Positions 8,157 through 17,752 are shown, counted from the first letter of the stretch. The stretch is 64,000 nt of DNA from Rhizobium leguminosarum bv. trifolii WSM1325 (GCA_000023185.1 CP001622.1:4680501-4744500), one strand, 5' to 3'. Numbers and translations are program-made. Notes: generated from the letters alone by a model not told the origin.

Positions 8157-8177
8157 TTGGTTAGAAGTGCTAACCAA
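8157..8177. promoter_or_regulatory. Perfect palindrome at the LysR start codon, candidate LysR-type site
   Basis: TTGGTTAG and CTAACCAA are perfect 8-base arms around a 5-base spacer. The last base is the A of the LysR ATG. It contains a T-N11-A core. Placement suggests autorepression and control of the divergent Atu4866-SDR operon. Confidence 0.6.
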
Positions 8178-9073
8178 TGGTCGACGATCTCGAAGGCATT
8201 TCAGTCTTTCTTGCGGTGGCGGAGGCGCGGAACTTCCGGCTTGCCGGCGAGCGGCTTGGCGTCACCCGTTCCGCCGTCAGCCAGGCCCTGCAGCGCCTCG
8301 AGGATCGGGTCGGAGTCGCCCTGGTCCAGCGCACGACGCGCAGCGTCAGCCTGACCGAAGCCGGCGAAGTGTTCTTCGAGGCGGTTCGTCCATCGGTCCG
8401 GCAGGTCAATGATGCGATGCAGACGGTCCGGGAAATGCAGGCGCGCCCGAGCGGCCTGCTGAGGATCACCGTTTCCTCGATCGCCGAGAACTTCCTGTCC
8501 GGCACCTTGCTGGCCGGCTTCATGGAAGCCTGCCCTGACATCAAACTCGATATCACCATCACCGATGACGAATTCGATATCGTCGAGGCCGGGTTCGACG
8601 CGGGCGTCCGGCTGGGCGAGGTGATCGAGCAGGACATGATCGCGATCTCCGTCTCCGAAGAGCAGCGACAATGCGCGGCGGCATCCCGCAGCTATCTCGA
8701 CCGCCGCGGCCATCCCCGCCATCCCCGCGAGTTGCAGAACCACGCCTGCATCGGATGGCGCCCACGCCCGGATACGGCGCCCTATCGCTGGGAGTTCACC
8801 GAAAACGACCGCGACTTCGACGTCTCCGTCGATCCCACTGTTACGACCAACGACATGGGAATGATGATCCGTATGGCCTGCGCGGGGGCAGGCATCACCT
8901 TCGGCATGGCGGAAACCTTCCAGTCCTATATCGACCGCGGCGAACTCGTGCCGCTGCTGGAGGATTTCTGTCCACCCTTTCCGGGCTTCTATCTCTACTA
9001 CCCCAGGCGCCAGAGGCAGCCGCTGAAGTTGCGCGCATTGGTCGATTATGTCCGCAGCTCCGACCGGCGGTAA
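8177..9073 (+). CDS. LysR family transcriptional regulator
   Basis: 298-residue LTTR. The N-terminal winged HTH is clear (FLAVAEARNFRLAGERLGVTRSAVSQALQRLEDRVG split over residues 10-45), followed by the linker helix and a type 2 periplasmic-binding-like effector domain. It belongs to the common group regulating SDR or quinone reductase genes in alphaproteobacteria. It diverges from the Atu4866-SDR-SDR operon across 128 bases, and a 21-base perfect palindrome overlaps its start codon. No clear Shine-Dalgarno precedes the ATG, because the palindrome occupies that position. The inducer is unknown. Confidence 0.93.
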   Translation: MVDDLEGISVFLAVAEARNFRLAGERLGVTRSAVSQALQRLEDRVGVALVQRTTRSVSLTEAGEVFFEAVRPSVRQVNDAMQTVREMQARPSGLLRITVSSIAENFLSGTLLAGFMEACPDIKLDITITDDEFDIVEAGFDAGVRLGEVIEQDMIAISVSEEQRQCAAASRSYLDRRGHPRHPRELQNHACIGWRPRPDTAPYRWEFTENDRDFDVSVDPTVTTNDMGMMIRMACAGAGITFGMAETFQSYIDRGELVPLLEDFCPPFPGFYLYYPRRQRQPLKLRALVDYVRSSDRR

Positions 9074-9271
9074 TGCGGTCTGGGCTTAAGCCGCCGCTGG
9101 TAAGTCTCGACGGCGATTTCAGGCCAGTCGCACGGGCTCAAATCCTGCGGCTTGGGCTGATGTTGCCGCTGGCATCCGGCTTTGATATTCCCGATGATAG
9201 AGGCCAGCGAGGCGGCGCGCGCTCTATAGACGCCACCGCTCGCCGCGCTTCCATCCTTTTGCGGAGAACAT

Positions 9272-10126
9272 ATGCTCGACGACGTCTTTCCTGTTCCGGC
9301 CAGGGCTTTGATCCGTCAGAGTGGGCGGGCCTGTTTTTATCGTCTCGTCAATACGAGCCCCTTGTTGATACAGGTGCAGTCGGGAACCAAGATCGTCATG
9401 GCCGATGATAAGGCTTTGCGCCTCGAAGCCGGCGCTTATGGCTTGCTGCCCGACTATCGACCGTTGACGATGGAGAACATTCCCAAGGCGCCGCAGAAGT
9501 ATCAGACCCTGGCGCTTCCCGTTCCGCGACAGCTGTTCGAGGAAGCCTACAGCAGGATGGGGTCGATTGCCGTCCCATCAAGGCCTGTCCCGGCAGTCAC
9601 CTCGGACCTGCCGGAAGAAGCTGCGGCATTGTTTGACTATTGCTGTCAGCCCGGCAATCTGACGAGGCTTCCCGGCGCCATTGCCAAGGCGCGGTTGCTC
9701 GAACTCATCACTTGGTTTGCGCTCGGCGGAGCGGTGCTGGGCCAATGCCAAAGTCCTCGGCTCGAGGACCGGCTGCGGCAGATGATTGAAAGCGATACGG
9801 CCTTTGATTGGACGCTGGGGCACGCGGCGCGCTCGTTCAACATGAGTGAAGCGACGCTGAGGCGGAAGCTCGCCGCCGAAAGTACCGGCTTTACTGAGAT
9901 CTTGAGCGATACAAGAATGAACCGCGCCTTGGGCCTCATTCAAACCACAACCCTGCCGATGGCGCAGATTGCGCTTGAGGTCGGTTACGACTCTCCTTCT
10001 CAATTCGCGGCGCGTTTCAAAGAGCGGTTCGGCGTCAATCCGCGCCATGTCCGGGGTGGCTCTGAGCGTTTTGAGCGGATCGGGGCAGAAGTTGAGCGTA
10101 GCGGGGCAGATGCGCTTGCGCGGTGA
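9272..10126 (+). CDS. AraC family transcriptional regulator
   Basis: 284-residue regulator with an N-terminal cupin-like sensing part (about 1-165) and a C-terminal double HTH of the AraC/XylS type (about 175-265): the second HTH shows MAQIALEVGYDSPSQFAARF followed by the invariant-type FGVNP. The segment after 265 is a short charged tail. The 198 bases upstream show nothing else I can support. The PEBP gene begins 38 bases downstream on the same strand and could be co-transcribed. Ligand and target are unknown. Confidence 0.9.
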   Translation: MLDDVFPVPARALIRQSGRACFYRLVNTSPLLIQVQSGTKIVMADDKALRLEAGAYGLLPDYRPLTMENIPKAPQKYQTLALPVPRQLFEEAYSRMGSIAVPSRPVPAVTSDLPEEAAALFDYCCQPGNLTRLPGAIAKARLLELITWFALGGAVLGQCQSPRLEDRLRQMIESDTAFDWTLGHAARSFNMSEATLRRKLAAESTGFTEILSDTRMNRALGLIQTTTLPMAQIALEVGYDSPSQFAARFKERFGVNPRHVRGGSERFERIGAEVERSGADALAR

Positions 10127-10164
10127 CGATAGTTTTCCGGCATTATCAACCGCAGGAAAACAGC

Positions 10165-10710
10165 ATGCGTTTCATCACAGCAGTACTTCTCGCTACGTCC
10201 GTCTTCGGCGCGACGGCCGCACAGGCCGAAATGAAGCTCACCTCGAAGGATCTGGTCGCCAGCAAGTCCATGGCCGACGCGCAGATCTTCAACGGCTTCG
10301 GCTGCGCCGGCAAGAACATCTCGCCGGAGCTGACCTGGTCGGGTGCGCCTGAGGCGACCAAGAGCTTCGCCATCATGGCTTACGATCCGGATGCTCCCAC
10401 AGGCTCGGGCTGGTGGCATTGGTCGGTGTTCAACATTCCCGCAAATGCCTCGGAGATTGCCACCGGCGCCAGCGGTGACAAAAAGCTTCCGGCAGGCGCC
10501 GTCGAAGGTCACACGGATTTTGGCATGTCCGGATATGGCGGCGCATGCCCGCCGGCCGGCGATCAGCCGCACCACTACAAGTTCACCGTCTATGCGCTCT
10601 CGGTGGACAAGCTCCCGCTTCCTGAGACCGCCCCGGCTGCCATGGTTGGCTTCTATGTCAGGGCCAATACGCTCGCCAAGGCCTCCGTCGAGGTGACCTA
10701 CGGCCGCTGA
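10165..10710 (+). CDS. YbhB/YbcL-type PEBP (Raf-kinase-inhibitor-like) exported protein
   Basis: 181-residue phosphatidylethanolamine-binding-protein fold member. A signal peptide covers about residues 1-21 (cleavage after AAQA). The ligand-pocket motifs are visible: DPDAPTGSGWWHW and the downstream PPAGDQPHHYKFTVYAL block. The bacterial YbhB/YbcL group binds small ligands and is of unknown physiological role; export to the periplasm is predicted. The start at 10165 follows AGGAAAACAGC; an earlier in-frame start at 10123 would bury the signal peptide. A strong stem-loop follows. Confidence 0.9.
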   Translation: MRFITAVLLATSVFGATAAQAEMKLTSKDLVASKSMADAQIFNGFGCAGKNISPELTWSGAPEATKSFAIMAYDPDAPTGSGWWHWSVFNIPANASEIATGASGDKKLPAGAVEGHTDFGMSGYGGACPPAGDQPHHYKFTVYALSVDKLPLPETAPAAMVGFYVRANTLAKASVEVTYGR

Positions 10711-10750
10711 AGCCGGCTTCGGATCCGCAGTCGTCATTCCCCTCATGACA

Positions 10751-10786
10751 ACGGCCGGCCGAGGTAATTGAACCTTGGCCGGTCGT
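10751..10786. terminator. Bidirectional terminator-like hairpin
   Basis: ACGGCCGGCCGAGG pairs with CCTTGGCCGGTCGT with only two wobble positions and an 8-base loop. It lies between the convergent PEBP and GNAT genes, so it probably ends both transcripts. Confidence 0.6.
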
Positions 10787-10817
10787 TTCCGGTCTGGGGC
10801 TTCCCTGGTCTGCAAAC

Positions 10818-11288
10818 CTAGACGGTCATTGCTTCCCAGCAGATCAACGGACCGTCTTCGGCATCGACACGCTCGCCGATACGGATAAAGCCATTGCGTC
10901 CAAGAACGCGCCGGGACGTGATGTTGTCGACCCCGGTCTCCGCAGAGACTAAGGCCACGCGATGGTCGTTCCGCGCCCACTGAAGCAACTGCCCTATCGC
11001 CCGCGTGGCGCATCCACGGCTTTGGCGGGAAGGCGCAACCCCATAGCCGATATGGATATTGCCATCCCGCGGAACCTTGATGACAGAGCAAAGGCCGACG
11101 ATCTCGTCATCCTCCACGATCATCCAGGCCGACGGTGAAAATTCCGCGCCGATGTCAGCGGCGAGGCGGCTCAACATCGCCAGGACTTCAGGAGGTGCAA
11201 TGGCGCTGTCTTGGACAAGGCGCAGATGAGCAGGGGCGATGCCCTTCAGCAGCGCGTCAAAATCATGAGATGTTAGTTCGATAATCAT
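10818..11288 (-). CDS. GNAT family N-acetyltransferase
   Basis: 156-residue acetyltransferase (163 if the in-frame ATG at 11309 is used). The acetyl-CoA binding segment is recognisable around VAPSRQSRGCATRAI, with an R-x-x-G-x-A variant of the motif A loop, and RRVLGRNGFIRIG is the typical C-terminal strand-helix. It resembles RimJ/RimL-like small-molecule or N-terminal acetylases, but the substrate is not predictable. Start 11288 is favoured by GAGAAG upstream. It is convergent with the PEBP gene and divergent from the AraC-GyrI gene. Confidence 0.82.
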   Translation of the reverse strand: MIIELTSHDFDALLKGIAPAHLRLVQDSAIAPPEVLAMLSRLAADIGAEFSPSAWMIVEDDEIVGLCSVIKVPRDGNIHIGYGVAPSRQSRGCATRAIGQLLQWARNDHRVALVSAETGVDNITSRRVLGRNGFIRIGERVDAEDGPLICWEAMTV

Positions 11289-11584
11289 AGTCTTCTCGAC
11301 ATTAGACATGCGCCGGCATTGGCGCGCGAAAGGCCGAGCGATAGAGCGAGGATCAGCTCTCGGTCACGATGCCGAGCGCCTCTATCCCTACCGCCGCAGC
11401 CGGTGAGTTCTGGATCGTTGCGACGGCAAACAAAGGCATTCTCCTCTAAGACGGAAATGCGAATAACAGTGCCAGGCGAGGATCGCAAGATGCTCCGATC
11501 GGGCGGCACCGGCTAACCGCAAGATCGGTCGAGCGCTGCGTTGCCTGAGGGATCTAGTTTGAGCTGCCACGGAGACCAAGACGA

Positions 11585-12466
11585 ATGACCGCAGCGCTTC
11601 GGAACTATCATGAGCGGATGCAGCGAGTGCTGGATTATGTCGACCGGCACCTCGATGACGATCTCGATCTTGACGTTTTGAGCAGTGTCGCAGCCTTCTC
11701 GAAATTTCATTTCCACCGGCAGTTCACGGCGACCTTCGGATTGTCAGTGTATCGCTATATCCAGCTTGCCCGCATGAAGCGCGCTTCATACCGGCTGGCT
11801 TACAGGGACGAAGAACGCGTCACCGATATAGCGATGGATGCCGGTTACGACGCACCGGATGCCTTTGCCCGCGCCTTTCGGCAACGGTTCGGGCAATCGC
11901 CTTCGTCGTTCCGGAAATCTCCCGAATGGGAGCCGTGGCTTGCCGCCTTCGGGCCTCTCGACAATGCAAGGAGCAAGCTCATGCAGAAGACTTTCATCGC
12001 TGAAGACGTGATAATTCGCAATGTGCCTGCCACGCCGGTGGCGATCATGGAGCATCGGGGCGACCCTGCGTCGCTCGGCGCCACCATCCAGCGGTTCATC
12101 GCCTGGCGCAAGGCCGCTGGCCTGCACCCCAGGACAAGTCCGACCTTCAACGTCTGGCGCTCCGAGCGGCGTCCTCAGTCGCCTGCCGATTATAGCGTCG
12201 ACCTTTGTGTCGGGATCAGCCAACCAATCGAGGCGAACGGCGAAGAGATCAAAGCCGGCGAGATCCCCGGCGGGCGCTGCGCGGTGCTGCGTGTCGTCGG
12301 CAACACCGACAATCTGGAGCCCGCCGCGCTCTACCTTTATCGCGAATGGCTTCCGGCCAGCGGCGAGGAAGCACGCAACTTCCCGATCTATTGCCAACGG
12401 CTGAGCTTCTTCCCGGAGGTGGCGGAGCATGAGGCGGTGGCGGAGCTGTTTCTGCCGCTGAAATAG
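11585..12466 (+). CDS. AraC family regulator with GyrI-like effector domain
   Basis: 293-residue two-domain regulator. The AraC/XylS DNA-binding domain is at the N-terminus (about 8-107, with VTDIAMDAGYDAPDAFARAF and then FGQSPSSFR). A GyrI/Rob-type ligand-binding domain follows (about 135-293), with the typical PVAIMEHRGDP opening and the GGRCAVLRVVG strand. This SbmC/Rob architecture usually binds hydrophobic drugs or toxins and controls efflux or resistance genes. It diverges from a GNAT gene across about 300 bases, which might be its target (inference only). A perfect 14-base stem follows the stop codon. Confidence 0.92.
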   Translation: MTAALRNYHERMQRVLDYVDRHLDDDLDLDVLSSVAAFSKFHFHRQFTATFGLSVYRYIQLARMKRASYRLAYRDEERVTDIAMDAGYDAPDAFARAFRQRFGQSPSSFRKSPEWEPWLAAFGPLDNARSKLMQKTFIAEDVIIRNVPATPVAIMEHRGDPASLGATIQRFIAWRKAAGLHPRTSPTFNVWRSERRPQSPADYSVDLCVGISQPIEANGEEIKAGEIPGGRCAVLRVVGNTDNLEPAALYLYREWLPASGEEARNFPIYCQRLSFFPEVAEHEAVAELFLPLK

Positions 12467-12498
12467 CGTCCTCTGACGGCGGCTTGTCTATGCTGATA

Positions 12499-12532
12499 GC
12501 CTGAGGTGGACAGGTCGTTGTCCACCTCAGGC
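12499..12532 (+). terminator. Strong stem-loop after the AraC-GyrI gene
   Basis: A 14-base perfect stem (GCCTGAGGTGGACA and its complement) with a 6-base loop, 33 bases after the stop codon. There is no long T-run, but the stem is strong enough to be a likely terminator. Confidence 0.55.
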
Positions 12533-12678
12533 CGGCCGGTTGGCGGCCATCGGATCGCGGATCGCTGTGCACTTCAAAAACCAATTACGAAATAAAACCA
12601 GTTGAGCTAACTTCCAACCGATTGCATAATGCAAGCAGGTCTGCGCGCGGATATGCCGTTTTAGGAAAGGAAGTGAAG

Positions 12679-13209
12679 ATGGCTAAGCTTGTGTTCGGAA
12701 TGAACCAGTCCCTGGACGGCTACGTCGATCATATGGCGTTTGCGCCAAGCCCGACACTCTTCCGCCACTTCATCGAAGAGGCTCAGCGGCAGGCGGGTAG
12801 TGTGTACGGTCGTCAGATGTATGAGGTCATGCGCTACTGGGACGACGAACATCCTGAATGGGATGCAGAGCGACAGGCTTTCGCGACGGCGTGGCGGAGC
12901 CAACCGAAATGGGTCGTCTCGCGCTCATTGGCGTCGGTCGGTCCCAAGGCCACGCTTGTTGGGGAAGATCTTGAGGCCGCGATCCGCGAACTGAAGGCGG
13001 AACGCGACGGCGAGATCGAAGTTGCCGGCCCCAATTTGGCGCAAAGCCTGACCGAACTTGGCCTGATCGATGAGTATCGAATCTACCTGCACCCAGTCGT
13101 GCTCGGTCACGGCAAGCCATATTTCGCCGGACCCCGGCCGCCGCTCCACCTGATGGCTCATGACCGGATTGGCGAGGATGTGATCAGGTTGACCTACGTT
13201 CCGGCTTGA
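12679..13209 (+). CDS. Dihydrofolate reductase-like / RibD C-terminal domain protein
   Basis: 176-residue protein of the RibD C-terminal/DHFR-like superfamily (YyaP/YwjB group). Seen: the opening strand MAKLVFGMNQSLDGYV, PKWVVSRSL, the EVAGPNLAQSL nucleotide-binding segment and the IYLHPVVLGHGKPYF C-terminal signature. It probably reduces a substrate with NADPH, but real DHFR activity is not supported, since housekeeping folA is a different subfamily. Start 12679 has GGAAAGGAAG just upstream. It stands alone between an AraC gene and a convergent LysR gene. Confidence 0.88.
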   Translation: MAKLVFGMNQSLDGYVDHMAFAPSPTLFRHFIEEAQRQAGSVYGRQMYEVMRYWDDEHPEWDAERQAFATAWRSQPKWVVSRSLASVGPKATLVGEDLEAAIRELKAERDGEIEVAGPNLAQSLTELGLIDEYRIYLHPVVLGHGKPYFAGPRPPLHLMAHDRIGEDVIRLTYVPA

Positions 13210-13288
13210 TCTCGGGACTCGCTAGATGGAAATCGCAGCTCGGCTTCCGACCGGATGACGGCAAGCGTCGCCGGCGACCTGCCGGGCG

Positions 13289-14185
13289 TCAGTCGCGGGA
13301 TATGGGCAGCCCCGCGAGAAGCGGAGCGTATGCGGAGAGCCTGCGGGATACGAACTCCGTGAAGAGCCGCACGCGCTTCGTCTTGCGTGTCTCCCCTTGT
13401 GTGAGAAGCCAGAGCGTTCCGTACATGTGCAGGTCGGTGCCCGGCACCCTCACCAATAGGGGGTCGGCATCTCCGACGAAGCAGGGCAGTGTCGTGATCC
13501 CGAGCCCTTGCCGTACAGCAACGATCTGCGCCTCGCCGTCCGTGGTCCTGAATGGAACCCCCGTGGTGCGAATCTCACCCTCGCTGGCCCAATCCGGAAT
13601 TCCATGAATGCTTATGACGATCCACCGGATCGGATCAGGCGCACCCGCACGCCAAGCGGCTAGTCGATCGCAGGACATGTAGACGCCGCCGAATATATCC
13701 GGTCCCTTCAGGCCGTGAAGATTGAGCGGCAGGGTTTTGCGGTCGTAAACGACGCGGATCGCCACATCGGCCTCTCGGTTGGTCAGATTTGCCAGCTCGC
13801 CGGACGACACGATTTCCATCTCGATATCAGGATGCAGACGCGCGAAATCGGCGAAGTCAGGCATGAGCAGGTGTGTCGCGAGGGGCGGAGCCAACGTCAC
13901 CCGCAGAAGCCCGCGCACGCTCTGGTCGCGCCCGAAGACGCGCGTCTCCAGTTCGTGCGACGACGCTTCCATCTGGTTCGCGAGCTCGAGGACCTCCTCG
14001 CCCGCAGCCGTCAGGCGGTAGCCCGAAGGCAGCTTTTCGAACATCTGCGCCCCGAGGCGTTCCTCGAGCTGTGCGATGCGTCGCAGCACGGTCGCGTGAT
14101 TCACTCCGAGGCCCTTGGCGGCAGCCCGCACCGAGCCTCCGCGCGCCACGGCCAGAAAGTAGCGAATGTCATCCCAGTCAATCAT
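13289..14185 (-). CDS. LysR family transcriptional regulator
   Basis: 298-residue LTTR starting MIDWDDIRYFLAVARGG. The wHTH (about 6-64) contains VRAAAKGLGVNHATVLRRI and the effector domain has the IDVS-like LLRVTLAPPLATHLL opening. The subgroup is the one with a short linker often found divergent to dehydrogenases. It diverges from the SDR gene at 14449, which is its most likely target. The frame stays open upstream to 14263, but the domain begins at 14185. Its 3' end is convergent with the RibD-like gene. Confidence 0.92.
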   Translation of the reverse strand: MIDWDDIRYFLAVARGGSVRAAAKGLGVNHATVLRRIAQLEERLGAQMFEKLPSGYRLTAAGEEVLELANQMEASSHELETRVFGRDQSVRGLLRVTLAPPLATHLLMPDFADFARLHPDIEMEIVSSGELANLTNREADVAIRVVYDRKTLPLNLHGLKGPDIFGGVYMSCDRLAAWRAGAPDPIRWIVISIHGIPDWASEGEIRTTGVPFRTTDGEAQIVAVRQGLGITTLPCFVGDADPLLVRVPGTDLHMYGTLWLLTQGETRKTKRVRLFTEFVSRRLSAYAPLLAGLPISRD

Positions 14186-14448
14186 GGTGCAATCCGGCAC
14201 CGCGCGGTGCGCCTTCCCAAGCCAGTATCTAACGCGTCGTACAGCAGTGCGGGCGGTCATCATAGCCTATGTAGGCAAGGACGGCCCGATTCCAAACGGC
14301 GCACACCGATCGTCGCGGCTGGCGTCAGTCGTCCGGCCGGATCGATTTTGCACCACCGATGTGCGCGCTTCCGCACTCAACGCCTGACTTTGGCGAACCT
14401 ATTTTGAGGCTCTCGGGGGCGTCCCCGAACGACCAAAGGATGCATGAC

Positions 14449-15183
14449 ATGAACAGACTGAATGGAAAGACCGCCGTGATCACCGGCGGCGCTACGGGCA
14501 TCGGCCGCGCCGCAGCCAAGCGCTTCATCGAGGAGGGCGCTTTCGTCTTCATCTTCGGCCGACGGCAGGAGGCGCTTGACGCCGCTGTGGCGGACCTCGG
14601 GGCCAATGCGCGGGCGGTAAAGGGCTCGGTCTCGGATGAGGCCGACCTTGATCGGCTTTACACCGCGGTGAAGGCAGAGCGCGGAACGCTCGACATCGTC
14701 TTTGCCAATGCCGGGGCCGGAAGCCCGCTTCCGCTCGGCAATATCACCGCCGAGCACATCGATGAGACCTTCGACACCAATGTGAAGGGCACGATCTTCA
14801 CGGTCCAGAAGGCGCTGCCGCTGATGGGCTCAGGCGGTTCGATCATCCTGACCGGATCGAGCGCCGGCACCACGGGCGCACCGGGATTTACGGCCTACAG
14901 CGCAAGCAAGGCGGCAGTGCGCAACCTCGCGCGGACCTGGGCTGAGGACCTGAAGGGCACCGGCATCCGGGTCAACGTGCTGTCACCCGGGGCGACGGCG
15001 ACAGAACTCGCGAAAGAGGCGCTGGGCGAGGAAGGCCAGAAGGCCTACGGCGCGATGACGCCGCTCCAGCGTATGGCCGATCCGGAGGAGATCGGGGCGG
15101 TGGCCGCCTTTCTGGCGTCGTCGGACAGCAGCTTCATGACCGCCAGCGAGATCGCCGTCGACGGCGGCCTGGCGCAACTGTGA
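14449..15183 (+). CDS. SDR family oxidoreductase (FabG-like)
   Basis: 244-residue short-chain dehydrogenase. TGGATGIG at 12-19, the conserved NAG at 87-89, Ser137 and Tyr150-xxx-Lys154 (YSASK) are in place; the C-terminus ends in the usual SEIAVDGGLAQL. GRRQ after beta 2 suggests NADP(H). An ATG at 14440 is also possible, but AAAGGA lies eight bases before 14449. It diverges from a LysR gene and is followed at 118 bases by an F420-reductase-like gene on the same strand. Overall closest to FabG-type reductases, but it is not in a fatty-acid operon, so a detoxifying or secondary role is more likely. Confidence 0.92.
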   Translation: MNRLNGKTAVITGGATGIGRAAAKRFIEEGAFVFIFGRRQEALDAAVADLGANARAVKGSVSDEADLDRLYTAVKAERGTLDIVFANAGAGSPLPLGNITAEHIDETFDTNVKGTIFTVQKALPLMGSGGSIILTGSSAGTTGAPGFTAYSASKAAVRNLARTWAEDLKGTGIRVNVLSPGATATELAKEALGEEGQKAYGAMTPLQRMADPEEIGAVAAFLASSDSSFMTASEIAVDGGLAQL

Positions 15184-15301
15184 CGCGCTGCACCCGGCCG
15201 GGCGCTCCATTCGATTATTCGGAGCTCTGTAGGGCTCGGCAGATAACCCAGCGCCGCTAAGGGTCGGGAAATCAATATCAACACAATATCGGAGAAGCAT
15301 T

Positions 15302-15901
15302 ATGAGCTACGCAATTGTAGGATTCGGCAAGATAGGCCAGGCCCTCGCCCACGCCTTCGCCCGTAAAAACATCGCCGTGACCGTCGCGAGCCGCCGGCCG
15401 TCCGAGGTGTTGGCGCCGCAGGCTCGGGCGATTGGACCCACGGTCGTCGCCAGGTCGCTGCGGGATGCACTCGAGGCCGACACGATCATCCTGGCAGTCC
15501 CGTTCGGCGAGCATCGCGAGGTTGCGAATGCCCTGCCGAGCTGGAAAGGCAAGACGGTCATCGATGCGACGAACGCATTTCCCGTCCCCGAAGAGCTGGA
15601 CGGCCTCCCGTCCTCCGCCTTCGTCGCGAAATCGTTCACCGGCGCCAAGTTCGTGAAAGGGTTCAATCACCTGATTGCGGCCACCCTGGCTGCCGATCCG
15701 ATCGTCGAGGGCGGGCACCGGGTCGTCTTTCTGTCGAGCGACGACGAGGACGCGATCGCTCCCGTGGCGGATTTGGCCAAACAACTGGGGTTCGCACCCG
15801 TCGAGCTGGGAAAGCTCAACGAGGGTGGCGCGCTGGTGCACGCACGCGGCCGCACTTGGGGCCAGCTCATCTTCCAGGATTTGTTCAAGAAGGAGCAGTA
15901 A
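15302..15901 (+). CDS. NADPH-dependent F420 reductase-like NAD(P)-binding protein
   Basis: 199-residue Rossmann protein of the F420-NADP oxidoreductase-like group. G7-F-G-K-I-G12 is the dinucleotide loop, ASRRPSE after beta 2 suggests NADP(H), and DTIILAVPFGEHREV and KTVIDATNAF match the family. Rhizobia do not make F420 in quantity as far as known, so these proteins are better called NADPH-binding reductases of unknown substrate. AUG at 15302 follows GGAGAAGCATT. It probably shares regulation with the SDR gene upstream. Confidence 0.85.
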   Translation: MSYAIVGFGKIGQALAHAFARKNIAVTVASRRPSEVLAPQARAIGPTVVARSLRDALEADTIILAVPFGEHREVANALPSWKGKTVIDATNAFPVPEELDGLPSSAFVAKSFTGAKFVKGFNHLIAATLAADPIVEGGHRVVFLSSDDEDAIAPVADLAKQLGFAPVELGKLNEGGALVHARGRTWGQLIFQDLFKKEQ

Positions 15902-15948
15902 TCGATCTATGATCGTGTGATCGACGCCGAGAACTGGTCGCGCGCGCT

Positions 15949-16018
15949 AGCACGATGCGTAGATTCAAAGTGTTAGAGCGTCCTTCGTGCGTCCGAAAGG
16001 ACTCACGGCGCTCTAACA
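15949..16018. repeat. RIME-like palindromic repeat (family 3), copy A
   Basis: Begins AGCACGATGCG and ends with the stem TGTTAGAGCG / CGCTCTAACA. It matches the element at 25281-25376 over its full length (shared GATTCAAAGTGTTA, AGCGTCCTT, CGGCGCT). Lies between convergent genes. Confidence 0.7.
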
Positions 16019-16097
16019 TCTTCGAGCAGCGCGCGACCGAATATTTGAAGGCCACAAAGTCGTGAAGGTTGGGGTGGGCCCGACGGCGGTACTCCCC

Positions 16098-17660
16098 TCA
16101 CTCCCACTCGATCGTGCCGGGCGGCTTGCTCGTCACATCATAAACCACGCGGTTGATGCCGCGCACTTCGTTGATGATGCGGGTGGCGGCGCGGCCGAGG
16201 AATTCCATGTCGTAGTGGTAGAAGTCCGCCGTCATGCCGTCGACGGAGGTGACGGCGCGCAGCGCACAGACGAATTCGTAGGTGCGCCCATCGCCCATGA
16301 CGCCGACGGTCTGGACGGGGAGCAGCACGGCGAAGGCCTGCCAGATGGCGTCGTAGAGGCCGGCCTTACGGATTTCGTCGAGATAGATCGCATCGGCCTC
16401 GCGCAGGATCTCCAGCTTTTCGCGGGTGATGCCGCCGGGGCAACGGATCGCCAGGCCCGGGCCTGGGAAGGGGTGACGGCCGATGAAGCTGTCGGGCAAG
16501 CCGAGTTCGCGGCCGAGTGCGCGCACCTCGTCCTTGAAGAGCTCGCGCAGCGGCTCGACGAGCTGCATCTTCATGCGCTCCGGCAGACCGCCGACATTGT
16601 GGTGCGACTTGATCGTCACCGACGGGCCGCCGGTGAAGGAAACGCTCTCGATCACGTCGGGATAAAGCGTGCCCTGGCCGAGGAAGTCGGCGCCGCCGAG
16701 CTTCTTTGCCTCTTCCTCGAAGGTCTCGATGAACAGCCGGCCGATGATCTTGCGCTTGGTTTCCGGGTCGCTGACACCCTCGAGTTCGCCGATGAAGCGA
16801 TCGGCCGCATCGACGTGCAACAGGTGCAGATTGTAGTGCTCGCGGAACATGGCGACGACGCCGGCCGCCTCGTCCTTGCGCATCAGCCCGTGGTCGACGA
16901 GGATGCAGGTCAGCTGGTCGCCGACGGCCTCGTGGATCAACAGCGCTGCGACGGAACTGTCGACGCCGCCCGAAAGCGCGCAGATGACGCGCTTGTCGCC
17001 CACCTGTTCGCGGATCTGCTCGACCGCCTTCTGGCGATAGGCTGACATCGACCAGTCGCCCTTGAGGCCGGCAATATTGTGAATGAAGTTGCCGATCAGC
17101 TTGGCGCCATCAGGCGTATGCACGACCTCGGGGTGGAACTGCACGCCGTAATATTTGCGCTTCTCGTCGGCGATGAAGGCATAGGGTGCGTTGGAGGAGG
17201 TGGCGACCACCTCGAAACCATCCGGCAGCGCGGTGACGCGGTCGCCATGGCTCATCCAGACTTGGTGGCGCGAGCCGGAGGACCAGAGGCCCTCGAACAG
17301 CTGGCAGTCCCTGTCGACCTCGAGGAAGGCGCGGCCGAATTCGCGGTGATGGCCGCTCTCGACCTTGCCGCCGAGCTGCATGCACATCGTCTGCTGGCCG
17401 TAGCAGATGCCGAACACCGGCAGGCCGCTCTCGAAGATGATGTTAGGCGCTCGCGGCGATCCCTCGTCCACCGTGGAAGCCGGGCTGCCGGACAGGATCA
17501 CGGCCTTCGGCTGCAGGCGGTGGAAGCCCTCTTCGGCCGATTGGAAGGGAACGATCTCGCAATAGACACCGGCCTCGCGCACGCGTCGTGCGATGAGCTG
17601 GGTCACCTGGCTGCCGAAATCGACGATGAGAACGGAGTCGGGATGTGCTGTCTGGGTCAT
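16098..17660 (-). CDS. guaA: GMP synthase [glutamine-hydrolysing]
   Basis: 520-residue enzyme converting XMP to GMP with ATP and glutamine, the last step of guanine nucleotide synthesis. The N-terminal class I glutamine amidotransferase domain has the nucleophile C86 (GICYGQ) with H177 and E179 (FHPEV). The ATP-pyrophosphatase domain follows with the P-loop SGGVDSS at 231-237, then the GMPS dimerisation domain ending KPPGTIEWE. Length and all motifs are normal. The start ATG at 17660 has no competing upstream ATG with better context. It stands alone, convergent with the reductase gene across a palindromic repeat. Confidence 0.98.
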   Translation of the reverse strand: MTQTAHPDSVLIVDFGSQVTQLIARRVREAGVYCEIVPFQSAEEGFHRLQPKAVILSGSPASTVDEGSPRAPNIIFESGLPVFGICYGQQTMCMQLGGKVESGHHREFGRAFLEVDRDCQLFEGLWSSGSRHQVWMSHGDRVTALPDGFEVVATSSNAPYAFIADEKRKYYGVQFHPEVVHTPDGAKLIGNFIHNIAGLKGDWSMSAYRQKAVEQIREQVGDKRVICALSGGVDSSVAALLIHEAVGDQLTCILVDHGLMRKDEAAGVVAMFREHYNLHLLHVDAADRFIGELEGVSDPETKRKIIGRLFIETFEEEAKKLGGADFLGQGTLYPDVIESVSFTGGPSVTIKSHHNVGGLPERMKMQLVEPLRELFKDEVRALGRELGLPDSFIGRHPFPGPGLAIRCPGGITREKLEILREADAIYLDEIRKAGLYDAIWQAFAVLLPVQTVGVMGDGRTYEFVCALRAVTSVDGMTADFYHYDMEFLGRAATRIINEVRGINRVVYDVTSKPPGTIEWE

Positions 17661-17752
17661 GGCGAGGCTTTAATGAAAAGCGCCTCGCCTGGCAATCCGG
17701 GAAATCGGCGGCATCGGGTTTTTATTGTTCCAATTGTCCCGTATTCAGAGGC

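Noticed and set aside
9074..9271. Continuation of the LysR gene or a small gene before the AraC gene
   Set aside because: The frame of the LysR protein ends normally and no frame in the gap has a start with family-like content.
16062..17045. Open frame of 327 codons opposite guaA
   Set aside because: Complementary-strand shadow of guaA, with no recognisable motif.
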